A DNA stretch of 64,000 bases, from NCBI GenBank assembly GCA_934700895.1, contig CAKUXV010000007.1, forward strand, positions 20,677 to 84,676. Direction: 5' to 3'. The notes beneath the pieces were generated by a model. The model searched no databases. It was not told where the DNA came from and was given only the letters and a program-made list of their open reading frames with translations. A program made the translations under genes and the position numbers. The stretch's first letter is position 1. Each line of letters starts with the position of its first letter. The stretch is from an uncultured Bacilli bacterium (GTDB taxonomy: Bacteria > Bacillota_I > Bacilli_A > RFN20 > CAG-826). Positions 24,431 through 32,296 of the stretch are shown here, one piece after another.

Positions 24431-25128
24431 TTATTCTAATACATTCGCCCGTATCGAGAAAGCACGCCTTTGCTTCTCTTTCTCCGGCAAGCAAATATAA
24501 AAAGAAGCGTCGCTCCTCAAAAGAGTCCAACGCTTCTTCTTTGGATTGTAAGTTGAAGAAATTGATGCGGGTCTGCTGCGGCTTAAAGCGGCGTTTTCTA
24601 CGAAAATTTTAAGTTTATAGACGCCATCAACCGTTTCGTAGCGGATGTCAAAAAACCACGCTGCATCCTGCTTCAAATAGCGGTCTTCTAGTTCGGTATC
24701 GCGGACATAATAGAACATATATCGGGCAGAAGGGTTCGTGGAATAGCACTCCTCCATCGTGGCAGGGATAATCTGATAGTACGTCGCGTTGTCATCGAGA
24801 GAAAGGGCCACGAATTTTTCTTTCCCAAACTGCGAAGGGTCGTTCGTAGAGAAATAGGAATAATAGGCCTGCGCATTGGTTTCAAGAACCGCTTGATTCT
24901 CGCAAACTTGGCTAAAAGAATAACCGTCATTAAACCAATCAACGCCAGTGGAGATTTCCCCTGTGATCCCGTGGGGCAAGTTAAACCCAATAGGCCAATC
25001 ACGCCCAATTCTTCTTCCGTGAACCATGCCGCGGAATCATGTTGTTCCGCAGGGGTTTCTACCGGCGTATCGCCATTTCCACAGGACACTAGGCCTAAAC
25101 TAGCAAGTCCGAGGAGTATCATCGTCAT
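24431..25128 (-). pseudogene. Lipoprotein gene with an internal frameshift
   Basis: A first frame from ATG 25128 gives a lipoprotein-like start (MTMILLGLASLGLVSC, lipobox V-S-C) then a polar stretch ending EEELGVIG. Near 24992 the sensible sequence moves to another frame (IGFNLPHGITGEISTG, then FFDIRYETVDGVYKLKIFVEN), which continues to 24431. A single indel at the GGCCTATTGGG site restores one ~215-residue secreted protein. A terminator-like hairpin at 24495-24538 lies inside the open frame, so the last ~35 codons are probably not original coding sequence. No homology recognised. It follows the serpin gene on the same strand and may once have been part of the same locus. Confidence 0.6.
24495..24538 (-). 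terminator. Intrinsic terminator after the broken lipoprotein gene
   Basis: On -: AAGAAGCGT, 19-nt loop with a small inner CTC/GAG pairing, ACGCTTCTT, then T-rich TTTATATTT. The 9-bp perfect outer stem argues that transcription ends here, before tRNA-Arg. Confidence 0.65.
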
Positions 25129-25250
25129 TTGTTTTCTCGTTTTCCAAACCCCCGCGAAAAATCATAGCGTGCGAATAAAAACGAAGAATATTATATAAAC
25201 CCGAAAAGATTCTCGTTTTTTGAGAAGATAAAAATGCAGAAATATACGAA

Positions 25251-26735
25251 TTAAGGCCGATCGACCCGTCCAATATAAAGAGGAAGGTCATTTCGATCGC
25301 GAATCACGTAAAGGAAGGGGGAATCGAGGTCAAAGGCCAGTCCCGTTACAGTAGGAGCCGCTGCCCCCGCACCAAATCCAGACCACGTAATCGTTTTGGC
25401 CGTCGTTCCGCTTTCATCCCAATAGATGTGGTTCTTTTGTTTGGTTTCTTGAATATAAAGGGGTTCACCGCTCGATATTCCCGTTAACGGAGAAAGATCC
25501 CGCGAGTACAAAGTTCCTAACCCCATGGAGGAAAAGAGGTCTTCAAACGATAGGGAGCAATCCGCCTGGAAACGGGGGAGAGCGATGTCAATCAGGAATT
25601 GCGTGGTTTCCTCCCCGTGAATCGTTGCCACGTATTTTTTCGAATCGTCTTCTACAAGGAAATTGCCTCTTTCGGCAATGGAGGCAATGTCCCCTCCCCT
25701 TTCTTTCGGAGTAATAATCTGCATGGAATATCCTCCTCCATAAGAAAGACGGAAGGAAAAATAATCCCCATAGTCATAAGCAGACCCCAAAAAGGAATGA
25801 TGCATAAAGGGAACAACATAAGCCTCTCCGAAAAAAGGGTAGAAATTCTGATTTTGCGTCTTGGAACCGTCAAACCCCCAAGAGCCAAAGAAGTCCACCG
25901 TATTGAAAAGGAAGGCACGCGTGTATTCATCTACGAGCAAATCCTGGCTAGAAAGCACGTTCTGATTCACTTTTGAATTGACGATATCCACCATGAGGTT
26001 GATGTCTTTGGTTTTTTCTAAATCCAGAGAATAGGCCTCGCAATAAACGGAGGTCAAATAATCAAGATAAGCGGCTTGAAACGTTTCTTTATGGCTCAAG
26101 AAGAACAATTGGTTCATTTCCACGTGGCTTGACCCTTCTTTCCCAGGATCGCGGTTGGACAGGAAGGCAGGAAGAAAGTTGGATTTCCTAGAAGAGGAAT
26201 CTAAATGCAAAACCTCGTCCATCCTAGAAGACAGAGCAGAATTCTTCACCCCGTGCGAAAGGATATCAAGATGAAAATATGCGCTTAAGGGACTGAAAAA
26301 GGCGTTATCCTCCTTGTTCAATCCCAAATAGGCCTCGTAGGAAAAATCGCTAACCGCGCTTTGGTAGCCTTTGCTCACCGGACGAAGCTCAGAACCACTA
26401 GGATATTCAAACGAATTTAAGCGACGGAACGTATCTTCGCGAATTTGCTGCTGCTCATGAAGGGAATAGTTTCGTTGAACGGGACGATAATTGTTTTTGG
26501 TTTTAAATCCTGCAATCAAAAAACCTGCCAAAGGGACAAGCACTACCAGGGCAGCAGCCGCAGCCAAACTAATTCCCACGACTTTGGCCGTCGTTTTTCC
26601 ATAATTAACATAAGGGCGTGACGTTCCTTGGTTTTTCGGCTCAATCCCTGCTTTTTCTTTCAATAAACGCGAATCATCTTGGAAGGAAAGTTTTTCTTCC
26701 ACGGTGCATTTCAGGTTCTTCTTCCATTTTTTCAT
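25251..26735 (-). CDS. Membrane-anchored serpin, candidate sensor/anti-sigma partner
   Basis: 494 residues. Residues 1-51 are a polar, basic cytoplasmic segment (KKWKKNLKCTVEEK); residues ~52-75 form one transmembrane helix (VVGISLAAAAALVVLVPLAG); the rest is an extracytoplasmic serpin domain from about residue 125. Serpin marks are NAFFSPLSAYFHLDIL (helix B region), FLFNTVDFFGSWGFDGSKTQ (strand 3A/shutter), YIQETKQKNHIYWDESGTTA (hinge), and FDLDSPFLYVI, which satisfies the serpin signature pattern residue by residue. The reactive loop lies between, with small residues (GAGAAA) near the expected P1. The gene overlaps an ECF sigma factor gene by 4 nt. Family knowledge: serpins trap proteases through a large conformational change. 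Inference: it may report protease attack to the sigma factor. Confidence 0.9.
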   Translation of the reverse strand: MKKWKKNLKCTVEEKLSFQDDSRLLKEKAGIEPKNQGTSRPYVNYGKTTAKVVGISLAAAAALVVLVPLAGFLIAGFKTKNNYRPVQRNYSLHEQQQIREDTFRRLNSFEYPSGSELRPVSKGYQSAVSDFSYEAYLGLNKEDNAFFSPLSAYFHLDILSHGVKNSALSSRMDEVLHLDSSSRKSNFLPAFLSNRDPGKEGSSHVEMNQLFFLSHKETFQAAYLDYLTSVYCEAYSLDLEKTKDINLMVDIVNSKVNQNVLSSQDLLVDEYTRAFLFNTVDFFGSWGFDGSKTQNQNFYPFFGEAYVVPFMHHSFLGSAYDYGDYFSFRLSYGGGYSMQIITPKERGGDIASIAERGNFLVEDDSKKYVATIHGEETTQFLIDIALPRFQADCSLSFEDLFSSMGLGTLYSRDLSPLTGISSGEPLYIQETKQKNHIYWDESGTTAKTITWSGFGAGAAAPTVTGLAFDLDSPFLYVIRDRNDLPLYIGRVDRP

Positions 26736-27229
26736 GGGCGGTACTCCTTTAAGGAAGCCTTGGATTTTTCTCTCGCTCTTTTATAGATTCCGCGAGCACT
26801 GCTAGAAGAAGGCAATTGATTCAACGAGGCGATTTCTTTAAAACTCAATTCAAAATACGCCCGCTCGATCAAAACGCTAAATTCTAACGGAGAAAGAAGA
26901 TTCTCTAATTCTTCCCACAAGGTGGAATAAGAGGAGCTAGACCCCCTGTCCTCCGTCCATTCCTCGCAAGAGGGGCTTTTTCTTAAGTCGTCTAGGGCAA
27001 GGTTTTTGGCGATGGAGCATAGCCAAGACACGAAGGACACGTCTTTGGAATAAGGCGAATTCCATGCCTTGAGATAAGTTTCCATTACGATTTCCTGCGC
27101 CCTTCCTTCATTATGGAGAACGGAAAAGACGACGTATTTCAAAAGACGGGACGTTGCGCAATAAACGCCTTCTACGCATCGTTCGTTCTTTTGAAAGAAA
27201 CCACGTATGGCTTGGGAATCAATCTTCAT
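26732..27229 (-). CDS. ECF-family RNA polymerase sigma factor
   Basis: 165 residues, the normal ECF size. Region 2 spans about 20-85, with a core-binding/-10 helix LHNEGRAQEIVMETYLKAWN and the FVSWLCSIAKNLALDDLRK stretch typical of region 2.4 and after. Region 4 spans about 105-160, with the helix-turn-helix SFKEIASLNQLPSSSSARGIYKRARE. A GGAGG SD lies 3 nt before ATG 27229, rather close. It overlaps the serpin gene by 4 nt, in the arrangement normally seen for sigma/anti-sigma pairs. A possible self-recognised promoter (GAAC-N17-CGTT) and a TATAAT lie upstream. Target genes unknown. Confidence 0.88.
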   Translation of the reverse strand: MKIDSQAIRGFFQKNERCVEGVYCATSRLLKYVVFSVLHNEGRAQEIVMETYLKAWNSPYSKDVSFVSWLCSIAKNLALDDLRKSPSCEEWTEDRGSSSSYSTLWEELENLLSPLEFSVLIERAYFELSFKEIASLNQLPSSSSARGIYKRAREKSKASLKEYRP

Positions 27230-27245
27230 GGGCCTCCACTCATAT

Positions 27246-27270
27246 AACGAGGAAAAGAAGCAAAACGTTC
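27246..27270 (-). promoter_or_regulatory. Candidate ECF-type autoregulatory promoter
   Basis: On -: GAAC (27267-27270), 17-bp spacer, CGTT (27246-27249), about 17 nt before the sigma factor ATG. ECF promoters typically have an AAC-containing -35 and a CGT-containing -10. A vegetative-looking TATAAT lies further upstream at 27278-27283. Confidence 0.35.
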
Positions 27271-27295
27271 GAAAAAATTATACATTCTCCTCCGC

Positions 27296-27320
27296 AAAAA
27301 AAAGCAACCTTTTCGGTTGC
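27296..27320 (-). terminator. Intrinsic terminator of tRNA-Pro
   Basis: On -: GCAACC-GAAAA-GGTTGC followed by T8, 15 nt after the tRNA 3' end. It separates tRNA-Pro from the sigma-serpin operon. Confidence 0.92.
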
Positions 27321-27334
27321 CTCAAATGTTTAGG

Positions 27335-27411
27335 TGGTCGGAACGGCGGGGTTCGAACCCGCGACCTCCTGGTCCCGAACCAGGCGCACTACCAAGCTGT
27401 GCTACGTCCCG
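27335..27411 (-). tRNA. tRNA-Pro (anticodon CGG)
   Basis: 77 nt: acceptor CGGGACG pairing with CGTTCCG (one G-U), D-arm GCACAGCTTGGTAGTGC, anticodon stem CCTGG/CCAGG with loop TTCGGGA giving CGG (reads CCG), T-arm GCGGGTTCGAACCCCGC, discriminator A, encoded CCA. Confidence 0.96.
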
Positions 27412-27509
27412 TTGCAAACCAAAGAATTGGCGCGAGGGTGATTATATCCCTAGCCAAAGGATAATTCAAACAGGGAAATGTCGGAAGACCCTCCGTTTGA
27501 ACAAGTTCC

Positions 27510-30500
27510 TTAGAATAGAGTCAATTGGTTCGATTCGCTTAAATCCTTCAATGCTCCTAATTTATCGAGATCTGCAACGTTCGTAGACGATAGTTTCGTC
27601 TCCTTTAATAGTTGCTCTTTGGAGAGGAACGGCTTGCCCTGCAGGCGTTTTCTCGCTTCCACGACCGTCTTGCCCGCGGATTCGCCAAGACCATCGATGA
27701 CGATGAAAGGCGGAATCAAGCACTTGTTCTTCTCATCGACGACGAACATCTTCGAATCGCTGCGATACAAATCGATATTCGCAATATGGAAGCCGCGTTC
27801 ATAAAGTTCAAGGCAGATAAGAAGCGTCTTCAACTGGTTGATCTCTTTGTTCGACAACGGGTTTTGACGGTTATCCCTCCTCGCACGAAGAGCTTCGATT
27901 TTGGCGATGATCGCGTCTTCGCCCGCAATCATCGTTTCAATATCGTACGCATCGCTACGGACGGAGAAGAAAACCGCGTAGAACTGCAAAGGATAATAGA
28001 GTTTGAAGTAAGCGACGCGGACCGCCATCATGACGTAAGCCGTCGCGTGGCCGCGCGGGAAGAGGTATTGAATCTTTCGACAGGAATCAATGTACCATTC
28101 TGGGACGTTATGGGCGCGCATCGCCGGGACATAGGTGTCTTCCTTCTTTTGGAAAATACCATGGCCGTGACGAACGTCTTCCATAATCTTAAATGCCATC
28201 TGGGGTTCCAAGCCCTGAAGAATCAAATACGACATGATATCGTCACGGCATCCGATGACGCCGTTAATGTCGGTTGTTCCGCTTAAAACCAAGTCTTCGG
28301 CGTTACCCTGCCAAACGTTCGTCCCGTGGCTTAAGCCAGAGATAATTAACAAGTCATTAAACGTCTTGGGTTTGGCTTCATCTAACATTCGCTGGGCTAG
28401 ATCGGTGCCGAATTCCGGAAGGGCGCTCGCACCCGTGACAGAATTGAGGTAATTGCGGTGCAAATGCAATTCGCGAGGCGAAGTAAACAAGGAAAGGACC
28501 TTCGGATCATTCATGGGAATGTCTTCAATTCTCACGCCCGTTAAATCACGGTAATAACGCATGGCCATGGGGTCGACGTGTCCCAAAATATCAAATTTGA
28601 GGATTTCATCGTGCATGGAATGGAAGTCGTAATGGGTCGTCAGCCAATCCGAATGCAAGTCGTTAGCAGGGTGCTGAACGGCGGTGAAGTTATAAACCGA
28701 CATATTGGAAGGAACGACAACGATGCCGCCAGGGTGCTGACCGGTCGTGCGCTTAACGCCCTGGCACTTGGAAGCCAAGTAAGCGATATAGGTGGGACTA
28801 ACGTCCTCCACGCTGCGTCCGCTTCCGTCCCGGGCAAAAAGGTCTTCAAAATAACCGCGAACATAACCATATGCCGTCTTCTCGGCAACGGTTTCAATCG
28901 TGCCGGCTCGGAAGACGTTGCGCGGTCCTAATAGGAGTCTTGTGTAGTTATGGGCTTTATGTTGGCTTTCATCCTCAAAGTTCAAGTCGATATCCGGGAC
29001 TTTATCCGCGGCAAATCCGAGGAAGGTTTCGAACGGAATGTTTTGGCCGTTTTGAACCAAGGGGGTCCCGCATTTAGGGCATACTTTATTGGGCAAGTCA
29101 AAACCCGATTTATATCCCTTCTTCAAAAAATCGACACCATCTTCGTCCTTAAAGGTCAAATAATGGCAGTGGGGGCATTGATAATGGGGAGGCAACGCAT
29201 TGACCTCGGTGATATCGGCCATCGTCGCAGCAAAAGAGGAGCCGACGGATCCACGGCTGCCAACGATGTAATGCTCCGGTTCATCGTTTGCCATCTTAAT
29301 GAGCTTATGGGCAATGAAATAAGTAACGGCATAGCCGTGCCCAATGATACCTTCCAACTCACGGTCTAGACGTTTACGGACAAAATCGACCGCCTCCAAG
29401 ACTTTGGGATCGTCATCGAAGGTGTAGTCATAACGCGCATGGAAATTGCCTTCGCAGAGGTCGCGAAGTTGGCCCGCGGAGTTCGGCAAGTTTTCATTTG
29501 GAGGGAAGACGTCATGGGAAATCGGGGTAATGTGGTCCTCGATTTGATCGGCGACCCAATTGGAATTCTTGATGACGTATTCTTCCGCTTCTTCTTTAGG
29601 AAGCCATTTTTCAAAGCTTTCCAGCATCTCCGCCGTCGAACGGAAATGCTGATCGGGGTTTGCAAAAGGCTTGTAATGAGAACGGGCAGGCGGGTTTAAA
29701 GGATGGGCGCCGCCTCCGATGGCTTTCGCGTTGATATAAACATCGCGGAGGATTTTGTCCTCAGGATTCACGTAATGGCAGTCGCCCGTAGCAACAATCG
29801 GTTTGCCCGCGAGCTTCGCGGCCTTGACGATGTCGTTCAACACTTCCAATAAATGCTCTTTCGAGGCGATGCGTTCCATATCCAACAGATAGCTATAGTT
29901 TTCTAAAGGTTGAATTTCGATGTAGTCATAGAACTTCATCGCATCGACCAAGACGTCCAAGTTACGTGTTAAGGCAATCTCAAAGATTTCGCTGTTGAAG
30001 CAACCGCTGCCCACCAGCATGTTCTTCCGGTACACCTCAATCAAGCGGCGCGGGGTCTTGGGAACGCGGCCGAGATATGTCGTATGGCCTTGGGTGACGA
30101 TTTTATAAATGTCATCCATGCCCTGGGTGTTCTTGGCCAAAACCACCATATGGTATTCACGGATATTGCGGCAGAAAGCGTTGAAAGCCTCCTTCATATC
30201 CGTTAAGTGTTGGAAGAGAATGGGCTTTTTCGTGAGGTCCGGATCGTTAGGGTCGGGGTCATAAGCCAAACGTTTATATTCCTTATGGGCCTCTTCAAAA
30301 GAATGGAATTCGAGTTGAATGTCGTCCTTGGTGTATTGAAGATGCCAGAACGGCATGAACTTATTCATGGCGCGAGTGAAACGGGCGTAGTTCCCTTCAT
30401 CTGCCGTATCGCGTTCAACGTCTTCGATATCGGGCAATTCCACTTGAAGGTTGCCTAAATCTTCATGGGTAAAGCCGGGATAGAGGTGATTCAAGCGGCG

Positions 30501-32285
30501 AACCATTTCCTGCCAGCCTTCGTTGAGGGCGTTAGCGTCGTAATCCGCGCGGTGAGCGTCGCCTTCATCGTAAACATTAAGCCCTAAATTACGAAGCATG
30601 GCCCCTTCGTTATGACGCCCAGCCTTGGGGAAGAAATAGTGAGATAAAGGAAGGGTATCGATAATCGGATTTTTTAAAGGTGGTAATCCTTCCCGTTCCA
30701 AGGCAGCGTTAACAAAGCCAATATCGAAAGTCGCGTTATGGGCAACCAAGACGTTATCGCCAAGGAATTCCATAATTTTAGGAAGGACTTCGTGGATGGT
30801 TGGCTTATCCGCGAGCATCTCATCGGTGATGTGGTTGACGGAGCTCGAACCAATCGGCATCGGCATCTCCGGATTGATTAAGGTGTCGAAACGTTGGATG
30901 ACTTGGCCGCGTTCCACGATAACACCACCAAATTCGACCAAGCGGTCATAACGGGCGCTTAAGCCCGTAGTTTCGGTATCGAATACGCAATAACGGGCTT
31001 TGGATAATTGCTGTTTACTCGGATTGAAAATGATCGACTGCTCCATGTCGAACATGTAAAGTTCGCAGCCGTAGATAATCTTCAAAGGGTTGTTTTTGTC
31101 CTTGTCTCGCGCGTTTTGTGCAGCAGGGAAGGATTGCACGACCCCGTGGTCGGTCACGGCGATTGCCTTCATTCCCATGTGCTTGGCTAGTTTGTAATAT
31201 TGGCTGAAATCAGGCAAAGCATCCATTGTGGACATATTCGTGTGCAAATGGAGCTCAACGCGTTTCTCCGGCAGATTCGGGTCATCGTCACGCATCGGCA
31301 AAGGAGGCAATTCATCAATGAAATGCGCGCGAATGGTCTTTTGATGCGAATAGGTATCGATATCAATCGCCCCACGGACACGAAGACGGTCGCCGACCTT
31401 GATTCCATCGATTTTCTCATCGGGGATTTTGGATCCACCGAAGCAACGGAAGGAAATCGCGTTGCTCGGGTCGCCCAAAGAGAACGTCCCCATCTTGCTT
31501 CCTTTTTTCGTGATGCGGGTATCCGCTTCAAAAACCTCGCCGCAGAAGTCGACGTTGCATAAACCAAGGTGATAGATTTCATCAATCTTCTCGGCGATTT
31601 TGTAATTGCCGATTTTATTGAGCCTTTGACGGTTTCTTTCTTCCATCATCACCTTGAGGTTTTCTTCTTTTTGGCGAAGCAATTCTTCTTCTCCAAGATC
31701 GATGGCTTTCTTAAAATCCTCTTGGATCAATTCTTCTCCGCCGAGGACAACAGGCTCATCCACGGGGGACGTGGATGCGTTTTCTTCCGCTTGAGATGGA
31801 AAAGAAACTTCGGTTTTAGTTTCCTTCATCTCGGGTTTCTTCGTTTTGACAGAACGCTTTCCTTTGATTTTGGGGTAACCAGCAAAATTCAATAGATCTT
31901 CGAAATCTTGGAATTCTTTCTCGTCTTTTTCACGGCTATCTTCATCAAAATAAGCGTAGACTCCGCCCTCTTCTTCCTTTAAAGCAATGGACCTCGGAAA
32001 ATGGATATGGCAAAACGTATAATCGTGGAAAAATAGTATCACGTCATCTGGAGAAATTTCATCCACGTAAGAAAACCGGATGGAATAGGGGTAACGGACC
32101 GTCTCTGCAAGCGCGGTCATGAATTCTTCGAGCAAAGGAAGGGACCATGGCGTTTGTTTTTCAATGAACATCATGATTTCTTCGCGCCGATTGGGGTTAC
32201 GGCCAAGCATCGTGAAGCGCATATCAAAACGATCGATTTCAAACAAACCGAGAGACGTTAAGAATTTTTGCATTTTAGGCTGCAT
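27510..32285 (-). CDS. polC: DNA polymerase III alpha subunit, PolC type
   Basis: 1591 residues, longer than B. subtilis PolC (1437). Order of domains: N-terminal domains to ~110, a charged linker (~110-230), an OB domain (~235-325), the PHP domain beginning HLHTNMSTMDAL (~345), interrupted by the DEDD 3'-5' exonuclease from FDTETTGLSARYDRLVE (~435) to ~600, then the rest of PHP and the C-family polymerase core (GSRGSVGSSFAATMADITEV) with a zinc knuckle (CPHC...CPKC) typical of PolC. The helix-hairpin-helix region lies near the C-terminus. SD GAGGG is 6 nt before ATG 32285. It is the last gene of the frr-distal block dxr-rseP-polC, and no terminator is evident before tRNA-Pro. It replicates the chromosome with proofreading. 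Confidence 0.98.
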   Translation of the reverse strand: MQPKMQKFLTSLGLFEIDRFDMRFTMLGRNPNRREEIMMFIEKQTPWSLPLLEEFMTALAETVRYPYSIRFSYVDEISPDDVILFFHDYTFCHIHFPRSIALKEEEGGVYAYFDEDSREKDEKEFQDFEDLLNFAGYPKIKGKRSVKTKKPEMKETKTEVSFPSQAEENASTSPVDEPVVLGGEELIQEDFKKAIDLGEEELLRQKEENLKVMMEERNRQRLNKIGNYKIAEKIDEIYHLGLCNVDFCGEVFEADTRITKKGSKMGTFSLGDPSNAISFRCFGGSKIPDEKIDGIKVGDRLRVRGAIDIDTYSHQKTIRAHFIDELPPLPMRDDDPNLPEKRVELHLHTNMSTMDALPDFSQYYKLAKHMGMKAIAVTDHGVVQSFPAAQNARDKDKNNPLKIIYGCELYMFDMEQSIIFNPSKQQLSKARYCVFDTETTGLSARYDRLVEFGGVIVERGQVIQRFDTLINPEMPMPIGSSSVNHITDEMLADKPTIHEVLPKIMEFLGDNVLVAHNATFDIGFVNAALEREGLPPLKNPIIDTLPLSHYFFPKAGRHNEGAMLRNLGLNVYDEGDAHRADYDANALNEGWQEMVRRLNHLYPGFTHEDLGNLQVELPDIEDVERDTADEGNYARFTRAMNKFMPFWHLQYTKDDIQLEFHSFEEAHKEYKRLAYDPDPNDPDLTKKPILFQHLTDMKEAFNAFCRNIREYHMVVLAKNTQGMDDIYKIVTQGHTTYLGRVPKTPRRLIEVYRKNMLVGSGCFNSEIFEIALTRNLDVLVDAMKFYDYIEIQPLENYSYLLDMERIASKEHLLEVLNDIVKAAKLAGKPIVATGDCHYVNPEDKILRDVYINAKAIGGGAHPLNPPARSHYKPFANPDQHFRSTAEMLESFEKWLPKEEAEEYVIKNSNWVADQIEDHITPISHDVFPPNENLPNSAGQLRDLCEGNFHARYDYTFDDDPKVLEAVDFVRKRLDRELEGIIGHGYAVTYFIAHKLIKMANDEPEHYIVGSRGSVGSSFAATMADITEVNALPPHYQCPHCHYLTFKDEDGVDFLKKGYKSGFDLPNKVCPKCGTPLVQNGQNIPFETFLGFAADKVPDIDLNFEDESQHKAHNYTRLLLGPRNVFRAGTIETVAEKTAYGYVRGYFEDLFARDGSGRSVEDVSPTYIAYLASKCQGVKRTTGQHPGGIVVVPSNMSVYNFTAVQHPANDLHSDWLTTHYDFHSMHDEILKFDILGHVDPMAMRYYRDLTGVRIEDIPMNDPKVLSLFTSPRELHLHRNYLNSVTGASALPEFGTDLAQRMLDEAKPKTFNDLLIISGLSHGTNVWQGNAEDLVLSGTTDINGVIGCRDDIMSYLILQGLEPQMAFKIMEDVRHGHGIFQKKEDTYVPAMRAHNVPEWYIDSCRKIQYLFPRGHATAYVMMAVRVAYFKLYYPLQFYAVFFSVRSDAYDIETMIAGEDAIIAKIEALRARRDNRQNPLSNKEINQLKTLLICLELYERGFHIANIDLYRSDSKMFVVDEKNKCLIPPFIVIDGLGESAGKTVVEARKRLQGKPFLSKEQLLKETKLSSTNVADLDKLGALKDLSESNQLTLF

Positions 32286-32296
32286 GGCAAACCCTC

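Noticed and set aside
27612..28286. 224-codon + strand frame inside polC
   Set aside because: Complement of the conserved PolC C-terminus; no independent start signals.
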